A stretch of DNA of 64,000 nucleotides from Blattabacterium cuenoti (GCF_014251375.1 NZ_CP059187.1:575841-639840), one strand, 5' to 3'; positions 23,010 to 32,917 are shown, counted from the stretch's first letter. Numbers and translations are program-made. The notes: a model not told the origin generated them from the letters alone.

Positions 23010-23743
23010 ATCAAAATAAAAAAACAATTATAGCTATAGATGGATATTCCTCTTCTGGAAAAAGTACTCTTGCGCAAAAAATATCTAAAGAATTAAAATT
23101 CAATTATATAGATACTGGTGCAATGTATAGAAGCGTGGCGTTATTAGCTATTCAAAAAAATGTTTTCAATAGTGACTTGTGGAATAGCACAAATTTTATT
23201 CCTATTTTGAAAGAAATAAATTTCCAATTTAAATGGAATAAAATATTAAATAAAACAGATTTTTTTTTAAACAAAAAAAATGTTTTACATGAAATTCGTT
23301 CCAAAAGAGTGACAAATAAAGTTAGTTTAATAGCTAGAATTCCAAAAATACGTGACATATTAACAACGATTATTAAAAAATTTATTAGAAACGTTTCTAA
23401 TAAAGGAATTGTTATAGATGGAAGAGATATAGGAAATATTGTTTACCCTCAATCAGAATTAAAAATTTTTATGACAGGATCTATAGAAATTCGTTCTTAT
23501 AGAAGATTTCAAGAAATTCAAAAAAGAGGTGGATTAAATTCTTATTCTTATGAAGAAATAAAAAAAAATATTCTCTATAGAGATAGAATGGATACTTCTA
23601 GAAAAATTTCTCCGCTTAAAAAATCTTTAGATTCCATAGAAATAGATAATACATTTTTAAGTCCCGAAAAACAATTGACACTTGTCCTGAAAGTGATAGA
23701 AAATATCAAAAATAATAGAAAAAAAATAAAAAAAATCATTTAA
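23006..23743 (+). CDS. cmk: Cytidylate kinase
   Basis: Phosphorylates CMP and dCMP. P-loop GYSSSGKSTLAQKI at the N-terminus, DTGAMYRSVAL in the CMP-binding domain, and VIDGRDIGNIVYP followed by RRFQEIQKRG in the lid region. The 245-residue length is slightly above the usual 225-230 because of a Lys-rich tail. It overlaps speB by 4 bases and fabG by 3 (TAATG). Confidence 0.96.
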   Translation: MNQNKKTIIAIDGYSSSGKSTLAQKISKELKFNYIDTGAMYRSVALLAIQKNVFNSDLWNSTNFIPILKEINFQFKWNKILNKTDFFLNKKNVLHEIRSKRVTNKVSLIARIPKIRDILTTIIKKFIRNVSNKGIVIDGRDIGNIVYPQSELKIFMTGSIEIRSYRRFQEIQKRGGLNSYSYEEIKKNILYRDRMDTSRKISPLKKSLDSIEIDNTFLSPEKQLTLVLKVIENIKNNRKKIKKII

Positions 23744-24480
23744 TGAAACTTTTAAATGGAAAAATAGCAATAGTAACAGGAGGATCAGGAGATATTGGAA
23801 GATCTATTGTGAAAACATTTGTAAAACATGGAGCACATGTTATTTTTACATTTTTTTATTCAAAAAAAAACGCTCAAGAATTATCCAATGAATTGGGAAA
23901 TTCTGTTGAAGCACACAAAATAGATCTCACAGATTTTAATTCTTCTAAAAATTTTGTAAAACAAGTTTTTGAAAAATTTGGATGTATAGATATATTAGTA
24001 AATAACGCTGGAATCATAAGAGATAACTTATTGTTAAGAATGTCTGAAATAGATTGGGATTATGTTATTCGAACTAATGTTTATTCTATTTTTTATCTCA
24101 CAAAATATGTAATTAAATTTTCTATGATGAAACAAAAAAATGGAAGTATTATTAATATGAGTTCTGTTATAGGAGTTATAGGAAATTCGGGGCAATCTAA
24201 CTATGCCGCATCTAAAGCTGGAATTATTGGATTTACTAAATCAATAGCGAAAGAATTCGGTAAAAAAAATATTCGTTGTAACGTCATAGCACCTGGATAC
24301 ATTTTTACAAGAATGAATTCTCATTTTCAGTCAAAAATAAAGGAAAATTGGATTCAAAGTATTCCGTTAAAAAGACCCGGAATTCCTCAAGATGTAGCAA
24401 ACTGTAGTTTATTTCTTGCATCTGATCTTTCTAATTATATTACTGGAGAAGTATTAAATGTAAACGGAGGATTAATTTAA
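23743..24480 (+). CDS. fabG: 3-oxoacyl-ACP reductase
   Basis: NADPH-dependent reductase of fatty acid elongation. It is a short-chain dehydrogenase with the TGGSGDIG cofactor loop, NNAG, and the catalytic Ser (NMSSVIG), Tyr and Lys (YAASKAG). The 245-residue length is standard. It starts inside the cmk stop codon and is followed by menD 18 bases later. Its partner dehydratase FabZ is encoded as a fusion near 44 kb. Confidence 0.93.
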   Translation: MKLLNGKIAIVTGGSGDIGRSIVKTFVKHGAHVIFTFFYSKKNAQELSNELGNSVEAHKIDLTDFNSSKNFVKQVFEKFGCIDILVNNAGIIRDNLLLRMSEIDWDYVIRTNVYSIFYLTKYVIKFSMMKQKNGSIINMSSVIGVIGNSGQSNYAASKAGIIGFTKSIAKEFGKKNIRCNVIAPGYIFTRMNSHFQSKIKENWIQSIPLKRPGIPQDVANCSLFLASDLSNYITGEVLNVNGGLI

Positions 24481-24498
24481 AAAAACCTGAATATTATT

Positions 24499-26253
24499 AT
24501 GTTTTCAAATAAAAAAGTGGTTCAAAGTTTAGGAGAAATTCTAATCGCGAAATCTATTTTAGATATAATAATCTCTCCAGGATCTAGAAATGCTCCTATC
24601 ATTATACATTTTACACAACATATGTCTTTTCATACTTATAGTATTGTAGATGAACGTTGTGCTGGTTTTTTCGCTTTAGGTATTTCACAACAGATAAAAA
24701 AACCTGTAGTTCTTAGTTGCACTTCTGGATCCGCAGTCGTTAACTATTATCCTGCAATTACTGAAGCTTTTTATCAAAATATTCCTCTTATTTGTCTTAC
24801 TGCAGATAGACCTAAAGAAATTATAGATGTCTTTGAAGGACAAACTATTCATCAGGAAAATATTTTTAAAAATCATGTTGCAACATCCATTCAATTAACG
24901 GAAGATGAATCTAAATTAGGATTATGGTATAATGAAAGGTTAATCAATGAATCTATTAATCAATGCATTTTGAAAAAAAAACCTATACATATTAATATTC
25001 CTTTTTCAGAACCTCTTTATGAAACAACAGATTACTTACAAGTAAAACCTAAAATCATAAAAACGATTCCAGTAAAAAATTATATTGATGAGAATCAATA
25101 TAAAAAAGAAAGAGAAATATGGAAAAAATCTAAAAAAAAAATGATTTTACTAGGATTATTTCATCCAGAAAAAAACATGAAAAAAATTTTAATAAATTTA
25201 AGTATGGATCCTTCCATAGTTATTTTCACAGAAACTACATCTCACATACATGGTAAATTTTTCTTTTCATCTATAGACCAACTTATTTTTAATATAAAAT
25301 CTAAAGAATGGATTCAATTAAAACCTAATATTTTATTAACTGTTGGAATAAACATTCTATCCAAAAAGATAAAATTTTATCTCAGAAAATATCCCCCAAT
25401 GTATCATTGGCATATAGGAGTAGAAAATAATCAAAATCATTATCCAGATACTTATTACAGGTTAACAACCTATTGGCCTATTAAACCGGAAACTTTTTTT
25501 CAATCATTTTTCTACTACTCAAAAAAAACTAATAGTAACAGAAGAATAATAAATAAAAAACCTAATTTTAATCCTAATAATTCATCTAAATCTTGTAAAT
25601 CTTATTATAGATCTCAGTGGGAAATCTTAAGAAAATTTAAAATAAAAAAACAGAATTTTTTTTTGAAAAAAGAAAAAAGTTTTTCAGACATTCAAGTACT
25701 ATTTTTTATATTCAAATCCATTCCTAATAATTCCATTTTACAATTAGGAAACAGTACTATTATACGATACTATCAACTTTTTAATAAAAAAAAAGATTCT
25801 GTTCAGTCTTATTGTAACCGGGGGACTTCTGGAATAGACGGGTGTGTCTCAACAGCTATAGGAGCATCCGTTTGTAGCAAAAAAAGGGTTACACTAATTA
25901 TTGGAGATATAAGTTTTTTTTACGATAGTAATGCTTTATGGAATAATTATATTCCAAATAATTTTCGAATCATACTTATTAATAATGGAGGAGGAAATAT
26001 TTTTAGATTTTTTTTGAATAAAAAAATGAATATACCTGAAAAAAAATTTGATTTTTTTGAAACGAAACATTCTTTTACTGCAGAAAATATTTGCGAAATG
26101 CATCATTGGAAATATGAAAAAGTATCAGAGAAATCTACTTTGATAAAAAGTCTATTTTATTTTTGGAAAAAGTCAGATATTCCTCGTTTGTTAGAAATAA
26201 ATACTAAAAAATCTAATAATGCAGAAACATTAAAAAAATATTTATTCCACTAA
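24499..26253 (+). CDS. menD: SEPHCHC synthase (menaquinone biosynthesis)
   Basis: Thiamine-diphosphate enzyme that adds 2-oxoglutarate-derived succinic semialdehyde to isochorismate in menaquinone synthesis. It has ISPGSRNAPI at the N-terminus, TSGSAVVNYYPA with EAFYQNIPLICLTADRP, and the C-terminal ThDP site NRGTSGIDGCVSTAIG with GDISFFYD and NNGGGNIF. The 584-residue length is normal. It implies a menaquinone-based respiratory chain. It is the last gene of the run and its end is one base from the convergent sanA-like gene. Confidence 0.95.
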   Translation: MFSNKKVVQSLGEILIAKSILDIIISPGSRNAPIIIHFTQHMSFHTYSIVDERCAGFFALGISQQIKKPVVLSCTSGSAVVNYYPAITEAFYQNIPLICLTADRPKEIIDVFEGQTIHQENIFKNHVATSIQLTEDESKLGLWYNERLINESINQCILKKKPIHINIPFSEPLYETTDYLQVKPKIIKTIPVKNYIDENQYKKEREIWKKSKKKMILLGLFHPEKNMKKILINLSMDPSIVIFTETTSHIHGKFFFSSIDQLIFNIKSKEWIQLKPNILLTVGINILSKKIKFYLRKYPPMYHWHIGVENNQNHYPDTYYRLTTYWPIKPETFFQSFFYYSKKTNSNRRIINKKPNFNPNNSSKSCKSYYRSQWEILRKFKIKKQNFFLKKEKSFSDIQVLFFIFKSIPNNSILQLGNSTIIRYYQLFNKKKDSVQSYCNRGTSGIDGCVSTAIGASVCSKKRVTLIIGDISFFYDSNALWNNYIPNNFRIILINNGGGNIFRFFLNKKMNIPEKKFDFFETKHSFTAENICEMHHWKYEKVSEKSTLIKSLFYFWKKSDIPRLLEINTKKSNNAETLKKYLFH

Positions 26254-26254
26254 A

Positions 26255-26839
26255 CTATTTAAAAAAAAAAGTAAAAACAACATCCCAAACAGCTTTAATT
26301 CTAGCAAGTGTTTCTCTAATCTGTATTTTAGAATCAAAAGATAAACTCTTTGCGTTAAATCCTATGACATCTAAACCTAAACAATTTCCTATAAAAATAG
26401 CTCTTTCATTATGAAATTTTTGAGATATAATAGTAAATTTTTTTTGATTAAAAATTTTATAAACTCTTATTACAGAATGTAATGTACTAATTCCTGAAAA
26501 ATCTTCATATATAAAATATGAAGGAACTCCTTTTTTCACTAATTCTTTCTTCATCATTTTGGGTTCGTTATAATGTCTTTCTCTGTTATCTCCACTAACA
26601 ATTATATAACTAATTTTCTTATGAAAAAAAAGAAAATAAGCTGCATCTATTCTGTATTTAAAATAAGCGTTAATTCCTCCTCCATGTAAATATTTAGAAG
26701 TTCCTAATACTACTCCAAATGTATTATATGGAATTTCATTAACATGATCATAACTTTTTCTTATAGCCCATAAACTAATTCCAAAATAACAAAGAATAAT
26801 AAAAAATGAAACAATAATAAAAAAAAATATACGTTTTAT
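26255..26839 (-). CDS. SanA/ElyC-like DUF218 membrane protein without a canonical start
   Basis: Resembles E. coli SanA (DUF218 family), linked to envelope barrier function. The frame is open from 26845 to 26255 and reads IKRIFFFIIVSFFII (a membrane anchor), then VVLGTSKYLHGGGINAYFKY, VSGDNRERHYNEPKMM, DFSGISTLHSVIRVYK and ISQKFHNERAIFIG, all in the order of the family. No ATG, GTG or TTG exists between the upstream stop (26846-26848) and codon 95. The first ATG (26557) would delete half the domain. The ATA at 26839 sits where the family starts MKR. It may start at ATA, or be a pseudogene that lost its start. A strong hairpin lies directly upstream. Confidence 0.75.
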   Translation of the reverse strand: MKRIFFFIIVSFFIILCYFGISLWAIRKSYDHVNEIPYNTFGVVLGTSKYLHGGGINAYFKYRIDAAYFLFFHKKISYIIVSGDNRERHYNEPKMMKKELVKKGVPSYFIYEDFSGISTLHSVIRVYKIFNQKKFTIISQKFHNERAIFIGNCLGLDVIGFNAKSLSFDSKIQIRETLARIKAVWDVVFTFFFK

Positions 26840-26845
26840 TTCTAA

Positions 26846-26872
26846 TTACTAATCAATACTATTGATTAGTAA
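26846..26872 (-). terminator. 13-bp hairpin between secA and the sanA-like gene
   Basis: TTACTAATCAATA (26846-26858) and its exact complement (26860-26872) flank a single base, so the stem is effectively 11-12 bp with a tight loop. It lies 10 bases after the secA stop on the same strand and 7 bases before the putative ATA start. There is no immediate U run on the minus strand, but eight U follow about 20 bases on. It probably ends or stabilises the secA transcript. Confidence 0.5.
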
Positions 26873-26881
26873 GATATTTAT

Positions 26882-29800
26882 TTAACCAACTAAAGTGTCA
26901 TCTTCAATAATCCATTCTCCCTTTTCCAAAAAAAATTCTACTTGTTTTAATTTTATATTTTTCTTTTCTCCAGTAACTAAATGACGAATATTAATTCGAT
27001 TATTTCTCCCTAACTTTTTTCCATTTTTTCCTTTCAAATTCAAAAAATCATAATTTTTTGAATTTGAAAGACTCCATAAAATATCGCTTTTAATGACAGT
27101 TGCCACAAGCAAAAAAGAGATCACTTTTTTATTTATTTCATAAACTTTTTCCTGAAATAAATTAAAAGCATTTTGCTTATAAACTATTAAAGGATCTTTT
27201 TGTTCAAAAACAGCATTTTGAACTGAAGATCGCAAACTATCCATTTCTCTCAAATGTTCTTTCCATTTTTCATCTAGAAAACACAATATAGTTTTTTTTT
27301 CAAACATAGATAATAAAGATCTTCCTTCAGTATCATAAATTTCCTTAAAACTTGAAACTGAATTAATAGTATTTTTACCGTCTGTAAAAACAATCTGTAT
27401 TTTATAATTATCCTGATTTTCTTCAAAAAAATTAGATAGATTAGAAATAATAGGAAGAAAATTTTTAGAAAGTATTTTTTCTTTTTTCTTTTCATAAAAA
27501 TCTATGATATGATCATGAAGTCTATTGATACAATCATGTTCTTTATATGAAAAAAATTCCCTTTCTTGTAGAGGAAAATGAATTCCAAAAGTTTGAAAAA
27601 ATTCAAATTCAAAATTTTTAAAATCTAAATATTTATGATTTAAGATCATGACGTCTAATAAGAGATAAATCATATTAGATATGTCTAAATTTAATTCATT
27701 TTCACTACACAATGCATTTTTACGTTTTTTATAGATAAATTCTCGTTGTTTATTAATTACATCATCATAATCCAGTAATCGTTTTCGTACACTAAAATTA
27801 TTATCCTCTATTTTTTTTTGTGCTCTTTCTATAGACTTTGTTAACAAAGGATGTTCTATAATATCTCCTTCTCTATGTCCTAATCTATCCATTAATTTTG
27901 ATAGTCTTTCAGAATCTATAAATAAACGAATTAAATTATCTTCTAAAGAAACATAAAATTGAGAAGTTCCTGGATCTCCTTGACGTCCCGAACGTCCTCT
28001 TAATTGATTATCGACTCTTCTAGAATCATGTCTTTCAGTTCCTAAAACTGCTAATCCACCATATTTTATTACTTCTTGAGAGAGTTTTATATCCGTACCA
28101 CGACCCGCCATATTTGTTGCTATAGTAACAGCTTCAGGAAAACCTGCTTTTGCTATTATTTCCGCTTCTTTATCATGTAACTTAGCATTTAAAACATTAT
28201 GTGAAATTTTTCTAAATTTCAATGCTCTACTAAGGAATTCAGAAACTTCAACAGAAGTAGTTCCAACAAGAACTGGGCGTTTTTCATTTTTAGAAAAATG
28301 AATTATTTTTTCTATAATGGCGTTATATTTTTCACGTTGTGTTTTAAAAACAAGATCTTGCAAATCTTTCCTTTGTATGAGTTTATGAGTAGGAATTACT
28401 ACTACATCTAATTTATAAATATGCCAAAATTCTCCGGATTCTGTTTCAGCTGTTCCAGTCATTCCAGATATCTTCTTGTACATTCTAAAATAATTTTGTA
28501 AAGTGATTGCAGCAAAAGTTTGGCTGGAAGATTCTATGTTGACATGTTCTTTTGCTTCAATAGCTTGATGAAGTCCATCAGAATAACGTCTTCCTTCCAT
28601 AATACGACCCGTTTGTGGGTCTACTATTTTTACTTTTCCTTCTAACATTACATAATCTACATCTTTTTCAAAAAGAGTATAAGCTTTAAGCAGCTGATTA
28701 ACAATATGTATACGTAGAGATTTAACAGTAAAATTTTTTAATATTTTTTCTTTTTCTTTAATTTCTTTTTCTTTTGGTAAATTTTTTTTCTCTAATTCAG
28801 TTATTTCTACATTTATATCAGGCAATACAAAAAAACTGACGTCATCCACATTTTTAGATAGAAATTCAATTCCTTTGTCTGTTAATTCTACAGTATTATT
28901 TTTTTCATCTATAACAAAATAAAGATCCTTATCAACTTTATGCATATCCCTTCCATTATCTTGTAAATATTGACTCTCCACTTTTTGTAAAATTAAACGA
29001 ATATTCTCTTCACTTAAGAATTTAATTAAAGACTTTTTTTTTGGTAATCCACGATATGCTTGAAAAAGTTTAAATCCCCCCAATTTTTTATCTCCAGATT
29101 TTATTAAACTTTTAGATTCATGAAAAAAATTATTTATTTCTTTATTTTGTTGATTAACAATTTCTTCTATTTTATCTTTCAATAATCTAAACTCATCTTT
29201 ATTATCTTTATCAGGATGAACCGGTCCTGAAATAATTAAGGGAGTCCGAGCTTCATCTATTAATACAGAATCGATTTCATCTATTATAGCGTAATTTAAC
29301 TCTCTTTGAACCAGTTCATCTTTAGAACTTGCCATATTGTCACGTAAATAATCAAAACCAAATTCATTATTGGTTCCGTAAGTTATATCTGCTTGATAAG
29401 CTTTTTTACGAAAATATATATTAGAAGATAAGTAATAATCAATACAATCTACTTTTAATCCATGAAATTCCATTAATGGGGCCATCCAACCAGTATCTCT
29501 TTTAGACAAATAATTATTTACCGTAACAATATGGACTCCTCTTCCAGAAAGAGCATTCAAATAAGCGGATAAAGTTGCAACGAAAGTTTTTCCTTCTCCT
29601 GTTGCCATTTCAGCTATCTTACCTTGATGAAGAACTACTCCACCCATTAATTGAACGTCATAATGGACCATATCCCAAATAATGGATTTTCCATAAGCAT
29701 CCCATTGATTTTTCCAAATTGCCATATTCTTATGCAAGAAAACATAAGGTTTTTCTTTTGAAATTTCTTCATCAAAAAATGTAGATTTTACTATAAGTTC

Positions 29801-30184
29801 TTTTTTTTCTTTAAAACGTTTAGCAGTTTCCTTAATAACTGCAAAAGATTTCGATAAAATATTTGTTAATATTTTTTGTTCTTCTTGATAACATTCTTCT
29901 CGTATTTTTTCTATAGTCAAATACTTTTCTTCTAAAGAGTTGAGAGTACAAGATTTGTTTTGTATTTCTTTTAGAATAGATTTTTCTTCTTCATGAAATT
30001 TTTTTGTAGACGTTTTTATGAGTATTTTAAATTCTTGAGTTTTTTTTCTTAATTCATCATCAGATAATAACGATATTTTTTTCTCTTCTTCTTTAATATG
30101 AATTAAAATTTTTCTGACCTCTTGAAGGTCTTTTTCATTCTTATTCCCTAAAAACGTTCTTAAAAGATTTCTAAAAAAATTCAT
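26882..30184 (-). CDS. secA: Protein translocase subunit SecA
   Basis: ATPase motor of Sec-dependent export. Walker A is MATGEGKT at residues 193-200, the DEAD-type motif is IIDEIDSVLIDEARTPL, and TNMAGRGTD and QLRGRSGRQGD mark the second nucleotide-binding domain. The scaffold and wing domains follow. The 1100-residue length, with a large insert and a C-terminus that ends without the Cys/His zinc motif, is usual for Bacteroidota. The start is a standard ATG. Confidence 0.98.
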   Translation of the reverse strand: MNFFRNLLRTFLGNKNEKDLQEVRKILIHIKEEEKKISLLSDDELRKKTQEFKILIKTSTKKFHEEEKSILKEIQNKSCTLNSLEEKYLTIEKIREECYQEEQKILTNILSKSFAVIKETAKRFKEKKELIVKSTFFDEEISKEKPYVFLHKNMAIWKNQWDAYGKSIIWDMVHYDVQLMGGVVLHQGKIAEMATGEGKTFVATLSAYLNALSGRGVHIVTVNNYLSKRDTGWMAPLMEFHGLKVDCIDYYLSSNIYFRKKAYQADITYGTNNEFGFDYLRDNMASSKDELVQRELNYAIIDEIDSVLIDEARTPLIISGPVHPDKDNKDEFRLLKDKIEEIVNQQNKEINNFFHESKSLIKSGDKKLGGFKLFQAYRGLPKKKSLIKFLSEENIRLILQKVESQYLQDNGRDMHKVDKDLYFVIDEKNNTVELTDKGIEFLSKNVDDVSFFVLPDINVEITELEKKNLPKEKEIKEKEKILKNFTVKSLRIHIVNQLLKAYTLFEKDVDYVMLEGKVKIVDPQTGRIMEGRRYSDGLHQAIEAKEHVNIESSSQTFAAITLQNYFRMYKKISGMTGTAETESGEFWHIYKLDVVVIPTHKLIQRKDLQDLVFKTQREKYNAIIEKIIHFSKNEKRPVLVGTTSVEVSEFLSRALKFRKISHNVLNAKLHDKEAEIIAKAGFPEAVTIATNMAGRGTDIKLSQEVIKYGGLAVLGTERHDSRRVDNQLRGRSGRQGDPGTSQFYVSLEDNLIRLFIDSERLSKLMDRLGHREGDIIEHPLLTKSIERAQKKIEDNNFSVRKRLLDYDDVINKQREFIYKKRKNALCSENELNLDISNMIYLLLDVMILNHKYLDFKNFEFEFFQTFGIHFPLQEREFFSYKEHDCINRLHDHIIDFYEKKKEKILSKNFLPIISNLSNFFEENQDNYKIQIVFTDGKNTINSVSSFKEIYDTEGRSLLSMFEKKTILCFLDEKWKEHLREMDSLRSSVQNAVFEQKDPLIVYKQNAFNLFQEKVYEINKKVISFLLVATVIKSDILWSLSNSKNYDFLNLKGKNGKKLGRNNRINIRHLVTGEKKNIKLKQVEFFLEKGEWIIEDDTLVG

Positions 30185-30237
30185 TAGAATAAATGTAAAA
30201 CTTTATTATTAAAAAACATATTCTTTAAAAATGTAAA

Positions 30238-30471
30238 TTAAAGTTCATATTCATCTCTATTCCAATAAAAATCTTCATCATCACGTGGATAATCTGCCCA
30301 TATATCTTCTATTGATTCAAAAACTTCTCCTTCTCCGTTTTCTAATTGTTGGAGGTTTTCCACTACTTCTAATGGTGCCCCAGTACGAATAGCAAAATCA
30401 ATTAATTCCTCTTTTGTTGCAGGCCAAGGGGCATCTTCTAAATGAGAAGCTAATTCTAAAGTCCAATACAT
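30238..30471 (-). CDS. DUF2795 family protein
   Basis: A 77-residue acidic protein starting MYWTLELASHLEDAPWPATK, followed by ELIDFAIRTGAPLEVVENL and ending in Asp/Glu/Trp/Tyr-rich sequence. This is the DUF2795 family, strongly conserved in flavobacteria; its function is unknown to me. The ATG at 30471 is chosen by the conserved N-terminus (the frame is open to a TTG at 30507). It lies upstream of secA on the same strand with a 53-base gap. Confidence 0.9.
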   Translation of the reverse strand: MYWTLELASHLEDAPWPATKEELIDFAIRTGAPLEVVENLQQLENGEGEVFESIEDIWADYPRDDEDFYWNRDEYEL

Positions 30472-30618
30472 ATATTTGATGTTGATTGTTCTACTGACTG
30501 AATTCAATTTGAAAAAATGAACTTATTATAGAATTACAAGATAAAATTAGTGAATTTAAATTACAAATAATTTGATATTAATTATTTATTATTATCTAAT
30601 CTAATCTATTTCAGAAAT

Positions 30619-31590
30619 ATGAGAAAATTACCTAGAATTGTGTTTATAGGAGGAACTCAGTTTTCTCTTTTTTCTTTAAAAGAATTATTCATTAATAAGT
30701 ATAACATAGTAGGAATAATTACAAATCCTGATAATCTTATTTACAGAAGAAATGCATCACGTACTATTATAATGAATCCTATAAAAAAATACGCATTAGA
30801 AAATCATATTCCTCTTTTACAACCAAAAAATTTACTAGATTCTTCTTTTTTTAAAAATTTAAAAATTTGGAACGCAGACATACAAATTGTTGTTTCTTTT
30901 AGAATTTTACCTAAAAAAGTATGGGGATCTCCTAAAATGGGGACTTTTAATTTACACGCATCTCTTCTACCACAATATAGAGGATTTTCTCCTATCAATT
31001 GGACAATTATAAATGGAGAAAAAAAAACTGGATTAACCACTTTTTTTATTTCTAATAAAATAGATTCTGGAAATATTCTTTTGCAAAAAGAAGTTAAAAT
31101 AGGAGAAGAAGAAACAGCTGGAGAACTGGAGAATAGATTGAAAAAAATGAGCGGATCAATAATATTAGAAACATTAGAGGGAATTTTGGAAAAAAAAATA
31201 ATACCTCTTCCCCAAGAGGATAGGAGTTCTTCCCCATTAAAAAATGCTCCAAAAATATCTACTCAAAGTTGTAGAATTCATTGGAATGAAAATTCCATAG
31301 AAACTATTTATAATAAAATTAGAGGTCTTAGTCCTGTTCCAACTGCATGGACTATATTATTTCTCAATAAAAAAAGATTTTTTAGATTCAAAATTTTTGT
31401 TGTTAAAAAAATACGAAAAAAACATTTTTTTCCAATTGGACTAGTAATTATTTCATTGTACAAAATGAAAATTTCAGTCAAAGAAGGATTCATATCTGTT
31501 ATTGAATGTCAAATGGAAGGTAAGAAAAAAATGAATATAAAAAATCTAATTAACGGAATAAAAATAAGAAAAAATATTTTTGTTCAATAA
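30619..31590 (+). CDS. fmt: Methionyl-tRNA formyltransferase
   Basis: Formylates initiator Met-tRNA. The N-terminal transferase domain has VFIGGTQFS, then FNLHASLLPQYRGFSPINW with the catalytic Asn-His pair, and IDSGNIL. The C-terminal OB-type tRNA-binding domain begins around residue 210. The 323-residue length is normal. It is followed by a good rho-independent terminator and is monocistronic by position. Confidence 0.96.
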   Translation: MRKLPRIVFIGGTQFSLFSLKELFINKYNIVGIITNPDNLIYRRNASRTIIMNPIKKYALENHIPLLQPKNLLDSSFFKNLKIWNADIQIVVSFRILPKKVWGSPKMGTFNLHASLLPQYRGFSPINWTIINGEKKTGLTTFFISNKIDSGNILLQKEVKIGEEETAGELENRLKKMSGSIILETLEGILEKKIIPLPQEDRSSSPLKNAPKISTQSCRIHWNENSIETIYNKIRGLSPVPTAWTILFLNKKRFFRFKIFVVKKIRKKHFFPIGLVIISLYKMKISVKEGFISVIECQMEGKKKMNIKNLINGIKIRKNIFVQ

Positions 31591-31596
31591 GAATTT

Positions 31597-31626
31597 TTTC
31601 TACACATGTAGAAAGTGTTTTTTTTT
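31597..31626 (+). terminator. Rho-independent terminator after fmt
   Basis: Stem TTTCTAC / GTAGAAA around an ACAT loop (31597-31614), then GTG and nine T (31618-31626). It begins 7 bases after the fmt stop. A second small inverted repeat (TTTTCTTT / AAAGAAAA, 31623-31639) overlaps the T run. It is the most convincing terminator in the window. Confidence 0.7.
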
Positions 31627-31798
31627 CTTTCAAAGAAAAGAAATAAATCTTGATAAAATCTTTTTTATCTAATAGATATAATTATATCTTTGCTAAGATA
31701 AGACACTTGTATTCTAATAATAGTCTTGATTGATAGAATGATACTAGATACTAAATAATAATGAAACGAAAAAAAAACTAAAAAAATAATAAATAATA

Positions 31799-32065
31799 AT
31801 GAATAAAACAGAATTGGTTAATTCAATAGCCGAAAAAACTGGGATCACAAAAATAAAAGCCAAAAATGTGACAGATGCATTTATTGATACAGTCATAGAT
31901 TCTCTAAAAAAAGGAGATAAAGTTACATTAGTAGGATTTGGAACCTTTTCTGTTGTAGAGAGAAATCCAAGAAATGGAATTAATCCAAGAACTGGAAAAA
32001 AAATTCACATTCCAGGAAAAAAAGTGGCTAAATTTAAAATAGGAGCAGAACTAACAAAATTGTAA
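31799..32065 (+). CDS. HU/IHF-family DNA-binding protein
   Basis: An 88-residue histone-like protein that bends and compacts DNA. It begins MNKTELVNSIAEKTG and has GFGTFSVVERNPRNGINPRTG, the beta-arm that enters the minor groove, followed by IPGKKVAKFKIG. The length is typical of HU. It stands alone between two noncoding gaps of about 200 bases. A TATCTTTG resembling the Bacteroidota -7 element lies at 31685-31692, but I see no matching -33 element. Confidence 0.95.
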   Translation: MNKTELVNSIAEKTGITKIKAKNVTDAFIDTVIDSLKKGDKVTLVGFGTFSVVERNPRNGINPRTGKKIHIPGKKVAKFKIGAELTKL

Positions 32066-32072
32066 TAAAATT

Positions 32073-32125
32073 TTTTATTTTCTTCTTTTTTTTTTCAAAA
32101 AAAAGTAAGTAAAAAGAAAATAAAA
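32073..32125. terminator. Candidate bidirectional hairpin between the HU-like gene and pdxH
   Basis: TTTTATTTTCTT at 32073-32084 and its exact complement at 32114-32125, 8 bases after the HU-like gene's stop. The long A/T loop contains a T run. It lies between convergent genes, so it could end transcription from the left. It is A/T only, hence weak evidence. Confidence 0.3.
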
Positions 32126-32263
32126 TAAAAATAGAAGAAGAAAAGAGATTCAAACAAATAGAATAAGTATTCTCACTCAATTCATATCATAATAAATAAG
32201 AAAAGAAAGAAAACTTATTTACCTAATAAGAACTTTTTGTATTTGTTTGTTTTTTTTTGTGAG

Positions 32264-32917
32264 TTAGGGCGATAATCTACATAATTTCCAATCTTTTTCT
32301 TCTTTAAAATAGTTGTAAATTAATCTGTCATGAAGTCTATTGGGTTGTCCTTTCCAAAATTCCATTTTATATGGTTTTACAATATATCCCCCCCAATAAA
32401 AAGGTCTTTTAATTCTATTTTTTTGAAAAAAATTGTTCCATTTTTGATATTCATTAAATAAATATTTTTTGGATGGAATTATAGTACTTTGTCTTGAGGC
32501 CCAACATCCTATTTGATTTTCTTTAGGTCTTTTATAAAAATATTCATCTGATTTTTTTATTGATAGTTTTAAAACATTTCCTTTAATAAGGACTTGTCTT
32601 TCTGTATTGGGCCAATAAAAAGAAAGACAAGCTTTTGGATTATTTTTAATAGATCTTCCTTTTAAGCTAAGATAATTAGTATAAAAAACAAAACCTTTTT
32701 CAGAATACATTTTCAATAGAACAATTCTTGTTTCTGGAACTCCATCTTCTCCTATAGTGGAAATAGACATTGCATTTGGTTCTTCATCAATTTTATGAAA
32801 ATTCTTTTCTTCTTGAAACCAAAAATGAAATAATTTTAAAGGCTCCAAAGGAACATCAGATTCTAACAAAGAACCTTTTTTATAATTTTTTCTATAATGA
32901 CTTAAATCAAAAATCAT
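32264..32917 (-). CDS. pdxH: Pyridoxamine 5'-phosphate oxidase
   Basis: FMN-dependent oxidation of pyridoxine or pyridoxamine phosphate to PLP, the last step of B6 synthesis. Conserved parts are NAMSISTIGEDGVPETRIVLLK, FYTNYLSLKGR, SFYWPNTERQVLIKG, GCWASRQS and MEFWKGQPNRLHDR, covering FMN and PLP contacts. The 217-residue length is normal. It works with pdxA and pdxJ in this window, while ribE and ribF supply its cofactor. Confidence 0.97.
   Translation of the reverse strand: MIFDLSHYRKNYKKGSLLESDVPLEPLKLFHFWFQEEKNFHKIDEEPNAMSISTIGEDGVPETRIVLLKMYSEKGFVFYTNYLSLKGRSIKNNPKACLSFYWPNTERQVLIKGNVLKLSIKKSDEYFYKRPKENQIGCWASRQSTIIPSKKYLFNEYQKWNNFFQKNRIKRPFYWGGYIVKPYKMEFWKGQPNRLHDRLIYNYFKEEKDWKLCRLSP

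Noticed and set aside
26255..26557. Treating the SanA-like gene as a 100-residue protein from its first ATG
   Set aside because: The conserved N-terminal half (VVLGTSKY, SGDNRERHYNEP) is in frame upstream without stops, so the short version is not the real gene.
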